Below the pieces are notes generated by a model. That model worked only from the letters and a program-made list of their open reading frames with translations. It did not search any database and had not been told where the DNA came from. A DNA stretch of 64,000 bases from assembly GCA_037043015.1 (NCBI GenBank), contig CM073323.1:11033758-11097757 (forward strand), written 5' to 3'. Both the position numbers and the translations under genes were made by a program. Positions 1-11,456 of the stretch are shown piece after piece; positions within the stretch are counted from its first letter, which is position 1, and every line of letters starts with the position of its first letter. The stretch comes from Bryum argenteum. Its lineage: Eukaryota; Streptophyta; Bryopsida; Bryales; Bryaceae.

Positions 1-1578
1 ACGTTGTTAAAGCAAGTGCTAAGACATTGCTAGACTTACAATGTTCACAAACATATGTAACTATGAAACTTTATCACGATGAGATCTTATTACTATAGAC
101 GCTTATTGTTGTAGGCTTGATTATTTTGAAAATTGTATTCTATTACATTGAGAAGAAATAATATAAGAATAAATGCACTTATAGATTAGAGTCAGTATAA
201 AAATACTATCAAAAATATGAATTTTAGAACAAGAATCTTCATGCTTAAAATATGAAATCCAAAATTTGAAACTTAACTTCTATTGTTTTCATTTATGGTG
301 CACTAATTCTTTAGAATTTTGAAGTAGTATCTTACTTCAAAGGCATGAGGGGGTAGCAACCTTCAACTTTTATCCAATACGAGGAAATAAATATATGATT
401 ATTTGGAGTTTGACCCTTACACTTCCTTGAGTTTTTGGGAGCTTGAAACCTCACAACTACAGTTTTTTATCCTTATGTACTCTTGGGGAGTGTCAACCAA
501 AAAAAAATTGTTTTGGATTTCTAACTGTAAGATATTGTACCTAATCCAACTTTTATCTATTTTACCAAAATTTGACGATTTGATGATTATCTTTTGCAAG
601 ATCATAACATTCAAAGTTTATGCAAAAGATTTGTTGGGCACTACTAGGTAGACATTGTCTCCATGGTGCAAAAAGGGACTTCAAAATTGTTACCCCAAAC
701 ATTTTCGTGACCTTCATTTCCATGAAGATAACTAAGTTTATTACGCTCATGTGAAATTATAGAGACTCATTACTCTTTTTTGACCCTTTAGGCAAATTTG
801 CTTCTGGAAGAAGGTATATTAGGGGGATTCGGTAAAACATGCATCACATCACTTGCATATGTTTTTTGGGGGAAATAAACCGTAATTTGGTACCTCAATA
901 AACGTGTGATTGCTGAGTGAACTATATTTTATAAATTCAAAAAATAATAATAAAATAAATACTAAATTCACAAAGAAACTTGAAGGTGACTCCATAACAA
1001 ATTGGAGGCTCCCGATGTCAACCCTAAACGTCTCTAATGTTGTTTTTATACATTTTGGATGAAAAGCATAAACTTTGAACAACCATAGATTCTTCATCTA
1101 AACTCCGTTTTTACAAAATCACTTTGGTTGAGTCCCAAATTATATCTAGTTTGTGTGGTAAAATTGCTAAGATATGCAATGAAGCATAATTCAATATTAT
1201 GCATTTTGGTGAAAGCAACTAACATGTTAAGATCTCCCAATCCATGAGGTCTTGAGACTAAAATTTTGGTCCATGTGATCAACAACAAGTTTATTCCAAG
1301 TTTGTAGAGTTAAGATCTTAAAAGCTTAACCTCATTATCATTTATGTCACCTATTTTGAAATGTGGATTTTGGCTAAAAATAGGTTGGGACGTTCAAGGG
1401 TTAAATTCACAAACTAACTAAGTGAACTTGGGTCTCTTGAAAATTTGAGTCCGAAGATATTGGAGAGATGATTAGATCGAGAGAGAAACTTTCTGATCGC
1501 CTTAATTAATCTTGGGTGGTGGGATTCATTCATAATGAGGTCACCAAGTATTGAGAGAAAGTAAGTACTGCTACTGAC
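1..1578. other. AT-rich spacer with an old dispersed repeat
   Basis: I see no convincing gene here; the short open frames have no recognisable domain and lie in low-complexity AT-rich DNA. Roughly 595-870 resembles 16,605-16,850 inside the pogo-like element in the same orientation. Shared words include CATTCAAAGTT, AGATAACTAAGTT, CTAGAAGAAGGTA-like and GGATTCGGTAAAACATGCA. The similarity is patchy, so this is an old repeat or the remains of a related element. Confidence 0.5.
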
Positions 1579-2614
1579 TTACTGTTGCGGCCTCCTATCT
1601 GCTAGATACATGCCCAATGTGGTTCGTTTTGCAGCACTTTCCACATGGTCATTGTTCGGTAGTCTTGGACGAGGCGTTTCGATAATAGGATCATCATCGC
1701 CAACAGGAACCATGCCCTCGTTCTGAAGAACCTCCAATAACCTTCTCACGTCGTATAGCGACTGACTGAGTAGTACGTTATGTAGCAAACAACACCTCAC
1801 AATTACACCTGATATGAACGTTCCATGCAAGTCCTGTTTCTGGAGTAACTCCTTGAACATCTGCTTCAAAATACAGAAAGCGTGCTCCACAAAACTATTC
1901 CCTTTTTGTAGTTTTTTACTGAATAGCCGCTCAACATATGAGCAAGGAGCATTGGGCCCATCCCGGTAGGGCGTTAGCAACCAATAGAGTAGCGAGTAGC
2001 CCTTGTCACCGATTAGATAGGGACTGAAGCCCTGTTGTGCATATGCAACATCAAATAAATATGTCTGAGTAGCCAAGTGGTATAGTCATGCTCGCTTTAG
2101 GACTCGATAGTCGTGAAGCGAGCCTGACATTACAACGGAGACGTTTAGAAAACGTGTCCTCTTGTTGACTACTACTTGACATTGCAAGGATAGACCTGAG
2201 GTCATGAAATAGTAGTAATTATCTGGAGACTATGAAGGCTTCTTGTCTATTGGCCCGATGACACGCAAGATGTTGCAATACTGTTCTAATGCATGCATAC
2301 TCTCTATCATCATGTTTCCCTTCGGTCACTCTATTTCTACCCTCAACACAATATTGATCGCGTGCACAACCTCTCTGAGCATTTTTGCTTACTGACGTCG
2401 TACCAACAGCATAGCTCTTTGTGCATTCAAGTAAACTAGCCTCCTAGCTCAATTTGTAGAAGGTACATGCCACCCTAACAAGCATTGGTATGGGACGCTG
2501 TAATTTAGTGTCATCTTACTCCACGTGAAGTGCTGAAACATTTGCTAACCTGATGAACGACTCTTTCGATTTGCGAAAGTTTTTAATCCACCGGTGGTTG
2601 TCAAATTCGAACAT
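1579..2614 (-). pseudogene. Broken PIF/Harbinger (HARBI1-like) transposase
   Basis: Reading the minus strand from 2614 gives an N-terminal HARBI1-like stretch (FEFDNHRWIKNFRKSKESF). It is followed by IPMLVRVACTFYKLS and SGSLHDYRVLKRA, then YLIGDKGYSLLYWLLTPYRD and the C-terminal VEHAFCILK segment. This order fits the DDE_Tnp_4 transposases of PIF/Harbinger elements, which cut and paste DNA in the nucleus. The last 165 codons (2076 to 1579) are open. Upstream the same protein is recognisable but is cut by in-frame stops (after KLS, after KPS and after KRA) and by frame changes. The copy is therefore dead. I found no terminal inverted repeats for it. Confidence 0.8.
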
Positions 2615-2949
2615 CTCAAACTCTTAAATCGGGTGGTGGACCTCGGAATAACCTACTAAGTAAGGTCAGGGGGGAGAAGAACTAACGAGTGCCATGGGTG
2701 GAAGTCATGCAAGACAACGGCGATAATGGTATTCATATCGATCAACATGCGGTGAACAGAGTGCACACCTTGGGAGTCTGCGGCTTCGTCACGATCTCGG
2801 ACACTGTCAATGGGAAACATCCCCTCAACTCTATTCTGAAGGAGAACGACAGGAGTAGGGAGGAATTGACTCAGTTCATTGTTCTGGGGATCGAAACTGA
2901 TCTGATTCGGGAGAAGAGGGTCTTAACCAAGTAATTACCTAGCCAATAA

Positions 2950-3136
2950 TCATTTAGTTACTGAACCAGTAGTCCGGACTTTCTGGGTTACCCTAAGTCA
3001 AATTTTGGATGAAATCTGATGGATGGATATAATCAGTTAGAGTTTGGAGACCAGTGTGGCGGCTAGGGTTTGGAAGGGGTTTGGAGAGCGAGTGCTCTCT
3101 TTCTCTCTGTGTCAGGAAGTTGGAGCTGGAGCTATG

Positions 3137-3169
<33 letters not shown>

Positions 3170-3240
3170 GAATAGAGGAAATAACTACTGCTTTAGACAT
3201 ATATCTGGAGGCACCACAGTGTGGACTGCCACGGAAGTTA
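2950..3240 (-). repeat. LTR- or leader-like repeat, inverted copy of 54,800-55,060
   Basis: On the minus strand this segment contains CTCATAGCTCCAGC, a GAGAGAAAGAGAG tract, and AAACCCTAGCCGCC followed by a CATCCATC stretch and ATTTCATCC. The same series of motifs occurs in the same order on the plus strand near 54,880-55,040. The combination resembles transcribed leaders of plant LTR elements or genes, but no open reading frame follows either copy. Divergence is considerable. Confidence 0.55.
3139..3168. repeat. (GT)15 microsatellite
   Basis: An uninterrupted run of about 15 GT dinucleotides. The inverted counterpart at 54,890-54,915 has only short CA runs, so the tract expanded after the two copies separated. 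Confidence 0.95.
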
Positions 3241-3419
3241 TCTGTACTATCATGAGTTTTTAATGAAATATGTTTGGATTTGTGTGTAAATGTGTTGGAA
3301 CGTGATTATAAGTTTTTCATTCTAGAGTGTAGGAGGAATAGAGTTAGCAGGTAGGGTTGATAAGTAGTATTATTGGAATTGTAGTACCATTGTGGTACTG
3401 TCTAAGGCTTGTACGAGTA

Positions 3420-3740
3420 GAGTCCAAGCGAGTTTCAAAGTCAGTTTAGGATCAGTCTGAAGTCTAAGGTAGGATCAGTTAAGGTCCAGGCCAGTTTGTA
3501 GTCCAGTTCAAGATAAGTGTGAAATCTAGGGCAAGACCAGTTTTAAATCTAAGACAGTTTTAGAAATAAGTCACGACGAGTTTGTGATCCAAGACAAGAC
3601 CAGCTTTGAGTTTAGTCCAGTTCCAAGTCTAGAGTAGGACCAGTTTAGGGTCCAGGCCAGGACCAGTTTAGGGTTTAGGCCAGGACCAGTGTGGGGTCCA
3701 AACCAGGACCAGTTTTTGAGTCTAGGACAATTTCCAGTTT
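3420..3740. repeat. Minisatellite array 1, CCAGTTT-type
   Basis: Degenerate tandem units of roughly 20-35 bp built on the words GTCCAGGCCAGTTT and AGGACCAGTTTAGGG. The same family forms a second array at 5,745-6,230. Open frames on both strands here merely translate the repeat (for example WSW- and NPDQF-type peptides) and should not be taken as genes. Confidence 0.85.
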
Positions 3741-3924
3741 CAACAAGGACTAGTTTGTGTGAGGCTAAATTACGGTTGTCCGGTTCTAGCTCACAAGTTG
3801 GGCCGTGGGGGGGGTGCAACCAATATGACCTTCCAAGCAATGTCCTTTTAAATTCTCCTTACAAATGCAACTCATCATTCATATTCATACCTAGAACTAT
3901 TTGTGTTGAAATCCTTTCTTCTTA

Positions 3925-4240
3925 ATTTCTAAGCAACCCAATTACCACATGAAGGGTCACGAATCATTAAACATGCCATTCATAGGTTGAATACAAATTA
4001 AGATTAATTGGACCTTTTTTGGGCAGCGCTTCCGCGCGATTTTCACTATAATTCCGCTTTCAACACCACACAATTCAACACATCATGACAACCAAGAGCA
4101 ACACCCCATTCAATCACAAATACCATAGAAATGCAAATCACCATTAACTATACTTTCAAACCCAATTACACAACAATCAATTACATGATTTTCTTTGGTG
4201 GACAATCTACCGGTCATCCTTCAGTTATGACCTCAATACG
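3925..4240. other. Spacer without recognisable content
   Basis: AT-rich sequence with several CACCACACAATTCAACAC-like stretches. I see no gene, repeat or RNA here. Confidence 0.5.
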
Positions 4241-5219
4241 ACACTAATGCGATGCACGGAATGATTTGAAAATAAGGAAGAAAAAACTACCTCGGTACGG
4301 GCACTTTGGTGCCAAGCTCCGACCCAATCTTCCTACTCTACCTCCAAAGCCTGCTGATCTACGACTGCAGCTGCTTCGCTGAAGTCGGACAACCAAACTT
4401 GGAAACCCAAGCTGGGTGTCGGAAGGGCTTGGTGCTGGCACTCGTGGCTACTGCGGAGCTGCTCCTTCGATGTTGGCCTCCGAACTGGTCCTCATGCGGC
4501 TTCGACACGACACCACCGACATCCAATACGATCAGAAGCTCGGCTCTGCTCTTCCTTCGCCGAGGCGCTGTTCAGTGTTGCCGAAGCTGAACTGCCGAAT
4601 TCTGTCAGTGATGGTGGCCGCTCGAGCTTCTCCGTGTTGATCGCCCTCGATGCCAGCAAGCTGCCGGTGTTGACGGCGTTCCACCGCGCTGTACCGCCGT
4701 CATGTTCGTCGTCTCGTTCGTGAATCCGTCTTCAGTTCTGGACCGGCCTTGAAGTGTCGATGGTACAATCGGCGCCAGATGCTGGCGCAGGTGCTGACGT
4801 CGCTTTCTCTTCCGTTCAGCTTCACGCTCCTGAGCGACCTCCATTCGAACTTCCTGAGTGGTTGCTCGATCACGTGGTGCCATTCGAGCTACCGACCTCC
4901 GGCGATCCCGTTGTAACCACGTGGTCGCCCCGCCGTCGTGATCTGCCGGTCGAGGTCTCGGCGCTGCTGGTCCGCTCTTCATCGTCGAAACCGTGCGCCC
5001 TGGCCGATCACGTGCTGCTCCTTCTGCAGTTGATCGATGATGGTCTTCGCTGCTGGCTCGTTGTTCCTCGCCGGATCTGGTTGCTGCTCGGCAATCCGAT
5101 CTCTTCCTCGTCCTGCTGGGTGAATCGCAGGCACACCGCACAAATCCCGTACGCCAGCCTCTCCGTCTCCTGCACTCACACTTTATCTCCAAACTAAAAA
5201 ATTTCCCATTCGCACACAC
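4241..5219. other. GC-rich segment with unassigned open frames
   Basis: Base composition jumps abruptly compared with both flanks. Overlapping open frames exist on both strands: minus 5219-4605 (204 codons, Arg/Ser-rich) and plus 4754-5197 (147 codons). A minus-strand frame around 5179-4979 contains KTIIDQLQKEQHVIGQ, which looks more protein-like than the Arg-rich frame, but it is interrupted. No domain is recognisable. It may be a relic of a gene or of a retroelement gag region. Confidence 0.3.
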
Positions 5220-5744
5220 ATATTTTCTCCACAGTCACACGCACACACTCCCACACAAACATCACAAAAAAAACCTTGACGAAAATGCCATCAGAAAACA
5301 TTTAAGATCTCTCCCCTACACACACCTTCTCCTCAAAAAACATTGAACCTTGTAACCTAACTCTCACCCTCTCTTCTTAGTTGGATACTTTGATGGAGTA
5401 AAACTTCATCCGTTCCAAACGGATGAAATTTTGTTCATCCGGCAATTTACCCAAAAAGTTTCATCAATTTCCTAAATTATTAAATAGTAGAGATCCAAGC
5501 AATTATGAATAATGATAGAGTTATAAAACATAATCAAAAACATGTCATGATACTTTGACACAAATTAATATTACTAATTTAGAATAAACTAAATAAACGC
5601 CGGACCTTTTGGGCAAGACCCCTCCAATTATCATGGATTTTCCAGAAACCGGAAGAATTATCCTAAATGTCCCAATTAGGGAAATTGAATATTAAAATAT
5701 TAGACTTACGCTTATAGATTGTAATTTGTAAAAGCGTGAACCGT

Positions 5745-6230
5745 TTCGGTGGTTCATAGTTTGGGATCCAGTTTGAAGTCCAGACCAGTTTCTGAGACCA
5801 GTTTGGATTCTATGTGAGGCCTGGTTTGGAGTCTTAGGTAGGATCAATGTTGAGTTTAAAACAATTTTCAGTTTCAATAAGGACTAGTTTATGATACAGT
5901 TTGGGGTCCAGATTAGTTTGTGGGACTTGTTTGGAGTCCAAACCAGTTTGTGGGACCAGTTTGGGAATCAGTTTGGGGTTCAGACCATTTGTGGGACCAG
6001 CTTGGGGCCTAGATTAGTTTGTGGGACTAGTTTGTGGGCCCATTTTGGAATCCAGATCAGTTCGTAGGACCAATTTGTGCGACCAGCTTGAAGTCTAGAT
6101 TTAGTTTGTGGGACCAGTTTGTGAATCCGGTTCGAGGTCTAGACCAGTTTCTGGGATTAGTTGTAGGACCAGTTTGGAATCCAGACCAGTTTGTAGGCCC
6201 AGTTTGTGGGACCTGTTTGGAGACTAGAAG
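5745..6230. repeat. Minisatellite array 2, CCAGTTTGTGGGACCAG-type
   Basis: About 15-20 degenerate units containing CAGTTTGTGGGACCAG and TTTGGGGTCCAGA. They are in the same orientation as array 1 but are longer and more regular. The open frame across it (about 6034-6363) gives repeating NPDQFVGP peptides and is a by-product of the repeat. Confidence 0.9.
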
Positions 6231-6379
6231 GAGGACGGTGAATAAGATAATTGAAGGGATAGGAGGAATACAATTTTCACAGAGGATGACGATATTTGCT
6301 GACATTCGGCTGGTCCACCGCACCACCTCTATAGAAGCAATGAACAAAGTAGGCGGACAGTGATAGGGCAAATTGTCCA

Positions 6380-7590
6380 TACATGCTACTACATGTGACT
6401 GCTCGTACCTAAATATTACTTGATGTGGACTTTAGAACCCCCTCTCTCATTTTTATTTATCATACTTCTTCATTCACTCATTTATTGAAATAGTCTAATT
6501 GATATTAGGCAATCTGAGAAAAATTCTTCAATTCCTCCCGTGACCTTAAAATATTCTCTAAATTTCTTATATGCCATGAATTATCTAGGAATATCCTGAA
6601 AACCCTTTTCCACCTACCTAACCCATACATTGACACTCGCCTACGTTGGTTCTAATCTTACTAGATTTCAATATACACAATTATTCTCAAGCAGGTAGTT
6701 TGTCGTATGTTATTTTGAACACTTCCTTCACTTTGTTATGGTACTTTTTAACTAGTTCTGGAATTTTAAATTCATCTTCCCCATCATTTTCCTTTTTCAC
6801 TCTCTTATTCTAAGTTCTGATGAGTCAAGTAATTATAATATATAGATGCAATTCTCACGCGACTATGATGATGATTCCGTCATATTCATACAATACTTAT
6901 TAGCCAATTGGACTATGATGATGAAGATCTTTGCAAATTTGTTCCTCTAACACTAAAATTCTCATCCAATGAAGTCGTCAATGTACGTCCCGTAAAATTT
7001 CATCCTGCAATGTAACTTTCAAATGTAAACGTAATTGTATATTTAGTAATAAATACAAAAAATAATTACATTACGAATAAAAATAAATAAAAAATAAAAA
7101 AGGATATAACATATCACGTAAGTGAATGAGGCGAATAAACTATGCAACAAGTACAATTCACGGTTCAGTGACTAGTGAGCTTCATATTTAGCTTGCAAGA
7201 TCACTACATACACTGCGTCTGATCTAAATGGATCAATACCCTTGAACCGTTAATTCTCATTTGCAATAACATTTTCAAATCAATCAATTCAATTAATTTA
7301 TCAAAGTAATAAAGAATTGGGAATTAATCAAATTCAAACCAATAATTCAAACAAATAAAAGAGATTAGTGTTAAAAAAACATACCAACCAGCTTTTTTCT
7401 CTTCTTGGCTCACCACACAATCATTGTTGTCTTGTAACCCGCCTCATCTGAATCATTAAGCCGTAGCTTGTTCAAAACTCTCAAGAGTTTTAAAAACTTT
7501 TCAGGAGCGCTCTGCGAATAGTGATTGTGTCTCTCAACAAAATATTTCACAAGCTTTTATTTTAGGCTTAGATTTGACCTTGTTTGTTTG
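6380..7590. other. AT-rich spacer
   Basis: No credible gene. A short direct word (GACTATGATGATG) occurs at about 6861 and 6910. The rest is AT-rich single-copy-looking sequence. Confidence 0.5.
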
Positions 7591-7907
7591 CCTCAGATCG
7601 CACCAAAAGCATTGCGATGCTGAATACTGTCAGACACGTTGAAAGCCGATAAAATCTCCTCCTTCTGCGATGGTCTCAAAGTGCACTTCGTCGGAACCGA
7701 CTCGAGCATAAGTCTGGTAGAAATACTTAGCATCTTCGGAAGAATATACTCCCACGCAGGGTATTTAACCATCGACACTTGGGCTTAAGTCATAGTCAAT
7801 TTTATAATTGTCTTTTGACTCTCGGTGCTCTCTCTGCAAGCGAGCGGGCATGATTCGCTCGCTTGTACTGAGAGGATCTGTTACAAAAACATAATTTCTG
7901 TTAATAA

Positions 7908-8261
7908 GATATTTTTGTTGAAAAATAAAAGAATTACAACACTTAAAAAGATGTAAGGAAATTGAACGTATCGAGATTGAAAAAAATACCAATTTGAACT
8001 CTGAAAAACCTAAATTTTAGACAAACTATAAAGAACTTTCTAATCACCTTAATTAATCTTGGCTACTGCGTACTTTAGTTTAGAGTTTAAGGTTTAGTCA
8101 CATTAGGATCTTTGCAACTTCTTTTAAAAATATAAATGTTAGCTTCAACTATACATAAGTATTAGTCTAGTGGTTAGATAAACAAAAGTCTTGTCAAAAT
8201 TCAGTTTTCGAATAAAGACTTCATAAGTGTAATGCGCAATAAGAGTATGTATAGTATGTGA
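7908..8261. repeat. 354-bp repeat, copy 1, with tRNA-like promoter boxes
   Basis: It begins GATATTTTTGTTGAAAAAT and ends AGTATGTATAGTATGTGA. An almost identical 354-bp copy lies at 43,265-43,618 in the same orientation, with only scattered differences. Inside, TAGTCTAGTGG (8163-8173), followed by TTAGATA, resembles the A box of tRNA-Glu/Asp genes. GTTTTCGAATA (8204-8214) resembles a weak B box. The spacing suits a tRNA-derived SINE head, but no A-rich tail or clear target duplication is visible, so the element class is open. Confidence 0.7.
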
Positions 8262-8329
8262 CTCTGCCAAAGACAAGAAGACTGTTCAACAACTGTTCAA
8301 CAACTCTGTTCTTGTTGTCTTTGGCAGAG
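8262..8329. repeat. Perfect 15-bp inverted repeat (hairpin)
   Basis: CTCTGCCAAAGACAA (8262-8276) is the exact reverse complement of TTGTCTTTGGCAGAG (8315-8329). The 38-nt loop holds a short tandem CTGTTCAACAA. It directly abuts the 354-bp repeat. Confidence 0.85.
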
Positions 8330-8339
8330 TTCTTGTTGT

Positions 8340-8660
8340 CTTGCAATCACATTGCGGAACCTGAGACACAAGTATTCCGACCCAAGGCGTTCCGCGGTGC
8401 CACTGATTATACAGGAGTTAGGAGAGTCGAGTAGAGGGGAGGAGGGTTTTAGAAAGCAAATAGCAAGTAGAATAGAATCAGAGCGAGTCCTGGGTTTTGT
8501 ATTAAATCAGTGAATGCCGAATGGCTACAAAGAGTGTCGCAATGCGATTGTGGCTATCACTACATTCGTGGGATTCAGGAACTGGCTATTGTGTAATTCC
8601 ATCCTCTATTTATAATAAAACCTAATTTCTCATACGGCTTTTTTTAATCGTTTCAAGGTC
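8340..8660 (-). repeat. LTR-like sequence, minus orientation
   Basis: Read on the minus strand, a TATA-type motif (TTATTATAAATAGAGG, about 8603-8618) is followed by roughly 250 nt without open frames. That stretch includes a pyrimidine-rich section and ends near the 8340 boundary. The TATA-plus-leader layout suits an LTR R/U5 region or a promoter. It lies downstream of the minus-strand coding block, as a 3' LTR would. No matching second copy was seen beyond 11,400, so LTR status is unproven. Confidence 0.35.
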
Positions 8661-8835
8661 CGCGGTCTCGATCCCCGTGGTTACACACTGCACTCTCGGC
8701 CTTGAGCCCCGTGGTCGCTTTATTACTCTCTTGGTCTCCCCGTGGCTCTCTAGGTCTTGATAATGATACCCGCGTGCCGTGGCGGGTAACATTTTTGCCT
8801 CTCCCTTCGAGTGCGATTCGTCCCGGTTCTTTGAG

Positions 8836-9200
8836 TTAACGGCGCGTGGGGGCGGGCCTCCTGTTCGGCCTGGCTTGCTCCCGGGGAAGTTGTCGACCGC
8901 TGCGAGGGGGTTCTTCGCCGTTGTAAATTCGCCGAAGTGCCTTGGCCACTGCTCTATGTATCAAGACGTGGTTTCCACGGAAATTGAGGGCGTGGGTGTA
9001 TACATCAAACACTGTGCCCCCCAACGTCTTGTTGCATGCCGGGCATTGTCTCCCTGTGGCCTCGGGATTGGTGAAGTGAGCGGCGAGGTCGGGCTGTTCG
9101 TGGAAGTACTGGAGTACGAAGTGCATCGAATCTAAAGCCTCGCCCCCTTCCTCGTCCACGTCGTCGACATTCCACCCTCCCTGTTCCTCCTTCTGGAGGA
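8836..9200 (-). pseudogene. C-terminal segment with a CCHH-type finger
   Basis: The open frame on the minus strand starts inside a longer frame (…GGWNVDDVDEEGGEALDSMHF). It contains CPACNKTLGGTVFDVYTHAL followed by NHVLIHRAVAKALRRI. The C-x2-C, His, His spacing and the AKAL ending resemble the zinc finger of XS-domain (SGS3-like) proteins. That is a resemblance only, since no XS domain is visible. The tail is Arg/Pro-rich. It appears to be the last part of the broken minus-strand coding block 11,222-8,836. Confidence 0.45.
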
Positions 9201-9438
9201 TGGCCTATTTATGTCTGGCGAAAGGCAGCGGTGAGGGTCTTGTCCGCAACGGAGAAAACGTGGGTAGCAAATCCGCGTGTGCGATCGGAAATTCAGTTCG
9301 CCTTGGCCATGGATACGTTCCATCAGAGTTCTGTCGGACTAGGGACTCATACTGTCGTGGTGGTGACAGGATCGGGAGATGGTACTGTGGTGAATTCGCC
9401 GAGGTATGTGGCCCTGGAGATTGGTGGGGTGTCTGTTC

Positions 9439-10600
9439 CTACTCTGCGAACCCCTCCGGTATGTCCTCCCTCTCCTCTCCTATCTGTGTGTCGAACTGAT
9501 ACAATCCCTCCCCGGAATCTTCCATTGCCCTGTCCTCGGTCTGTGCGTGGGTTTGTCGCTCGTGAGGATGTTCCTTTGGAGTGGTGTCATAATCCTCCCC
9601 GTGTGTGTGAGTCCGTGGTTGTATAAGCTCTGGCTCGTCCATGGGCAATGGTTGTGTCCCCTCCTCGTTCTCCCCGAGGAAAGCCTCTCCTTGGCTGCCC
9701 CAGTTGTTGTCCGAGCCTTCCAAGTCTAACGCCATCAATGCATCACCTGTGCACTAGTCGAAGAACACCGTGGGAGGCTCTTCTGACGTGGGTGGCGTGG
9801 CCCGCAGCATTTCATATGTTGTGGTTGCTATCACCCTGGCCGCGTGATTCGTCCAAGCCACCTTGTTGGCTTCGAAGTTCTCCCGGGCATTTTCCACCTC
9901 CTGGCGATGTCGTTGCATCGTCTCCATGTCCACGGTGTTGGGGGACGGGGCCGTGGATTTGAGGGCCAACTCCTCGGTCAAGGCCTTGCATTTAGCCACG
10001 AACTCGGCATTTTGGCGGTCTAGCCGCTCAATTCTTTCCCTGTCCCGGGTGCTTTGGTCCTCGAAAGTTCGGGACCTCTCCGTGGCTGCCTGCAGTTCCA
10101 AGTCTCTCGCGTTGAGCTGGTTCTGCAGGGAGGTTACCTGCCCTTGGAGTTGGGTGGTGTGGAGCTGGACCTCTAGCTTGTAGTCTTCCATGGATTTGCG
10201 AGCCGCGGCCTGGGTTGTCTGCACCAGGTGTGCAGTATGGCGTTTGTGCCGAGTCTCCCATTCCTTGTACTTGGCCGTGGCCGTCTGCTGCTGTTGCTCC
10301 GTGGTGTGGAGGAAATTAAGCATTTCCTCCATACATGTCTCCACGGTGCGTTTCTGGGCCTCGAACTCCTTGGCGCGGGGGCCGAGCTGCGTGGTTGTGG
10401 ACGTGCTAGCAACCTCCATGAGGCCTCCTTCTGTTGCATCGTCTTCCTCGGTGCGTGGTCGTTTCACCCGGTGGGTTGGCGTGACGTTAGGTTGCGCCGC
10501 CTCTGCCACCTCGCGCTGCACGTCGAAGAATGTACCCATGGCCCACGGGTGATGGTTTAGTCGGTGGTAATCCAGGAAATGGCCAATGAATTGTATCAGA
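9439..10600 (-). pseudogene. Coiled-coil middle segment with acidic tail
   Basis: The frame is open upstream of the methionine at 10539 (APFLIQFIGHFLDYHRLNHH), so that Met need not be the start. A basic patch (HRVKRPRTEED) resembles a nuclear signal. It is followed by about 150 residues of heptad-rich coiled coil (LQGQVTSLQNQLNARDLELQ). A single TAG at 9754-9756 stops this frame after VFFD. The same frame then continues as an acidic, Glu/Gln/His-rich 100-residue stretch ending at 9439. The layout recalls gag-like 'plant transposon protein' ORFs or nuclear coiled-coil proteins, and I cannot choose between them. Confidence 0.45.
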
Positions 10601-10627
10601 AATGGGGCGATGGGGCTCTCATAATCG

Positions 10628-11222
10628 TCACTTTGGACATGCCCTTGGATCTAGTTGACCGCGTTCCTTCCACGAGCTTCCCCAATTGATCTTCTCGCCA
10701 CGCCCACCACGACACACAACGCACTTGATCCGGATGCACCGCATTGCGCTCATTCCGAAAACACTTGGCCGAGTATGCCGCGGATTCTCGCTAAACCATG
10801 GGTCGGGCATGTTCGGGTTATTCTGAGTGATGTCGTAAACATCGAACTTGCCGCCGCCGCATTGGGTATCCATGGGTGTACACCGTGGTGTCTGGCTGCG
10901 GAAGGTTCTTTCGTCTTGCGACCAACTCGTGACCCCGTGCCGTCCCCAAAGAAGAATCTGGTGTAAGTACGCCGGGGAGTATCGCACGAGGACCCCCTCC
11001 ACGACCCCGGCCACCTCTGTGTTGCTGGGATCCTCTTGCTGCCGCTCCTGCATCGACGCGATGAATGCCCTGCAGCGCCCGAGGTCGATGTTATTGCGGA
11101 GATGGTTTGCGTAACGTAATAGCCCCGCGTCGGTGAGCCACTCCACGTCCAGGGTACTTCCATTCTGCAATCTGCCGCGGGATGTACAACGGCTTGCGTT
11201 CTCGGGGAGCACCGCGAGCCAT
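10628..11222 (-). pseudogene. N-terminal segment of the GC-rich coding block
   Basis: The likely start is ATG at 11222-11220 (MARGAPRERKPLYIPRQI). Near 11,165-11,175 the frame must shift by one base to continue as NGSTLDVEWLTDAGLLRYAN, then EVAGVVEGVLVRYSPAYLHQ. The frame closes at 10628. Sense appears to continue in another frame into the coiled-coil segment (QSDDYESPIAPFLIQF). The GVLVRYSPAYL-type motif loosely resembles the 'putative plant transposon protein' domain of angiosperm retroelement-like genes (inference). High GC and lack of AT-rich introns set it apart from the host genes in this window. Confidence 0.4.
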
Positions 11223-11456
11223 AGCTGCTGAGACCTGCACCGAGGGGTTTACACGGGAAACAACTGAGCTGCAAGTGAGCGAGGTGTGCGGGATAGCCGA
11301 AAAGCAGAAGGCACTGAGCTGCAACGGCGGCAGTGAGAGAATGAGATCGCTTCCCGGGGACTTCCACGGTATTTGAGCTCTCACTGGCCGCTGAGAGGGA
11401 GGAGTGGGAATGATTATGGATCTGTCCGTGGCGGCGGTTCCTTTTAAAGGATAGAG

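Noticed and set aside
2061..2130. tRNA-like sequence: A-box word TAGCCAAGTGG, a possible 6-of-7 acceptor pairing and a GCTCGCTT/AAGCGAGC stem.
   Set aside because: No consistent D, anticodon and T arms can be drawn. The minus strand codes for the HARBI1-like SGSLHDYRVLKRA segment, which explains the sequence.
2689..2934. 81-codon plus-strand frame (MPWVEVMQDNGDNGIHIDQH).
   Set aside because: Isolated, with no domain, splice partner or conservation signal recognisable. It lies just outside the Harbinger relic and is probably chance.
3571..3925. Open frames on both strands with repeated Trp/Ser/Leu or Gln/Phe peptides.
   Set aside because: They are translations of the CCAGTTT minisatellite; the same applies to 6,034-6,380.
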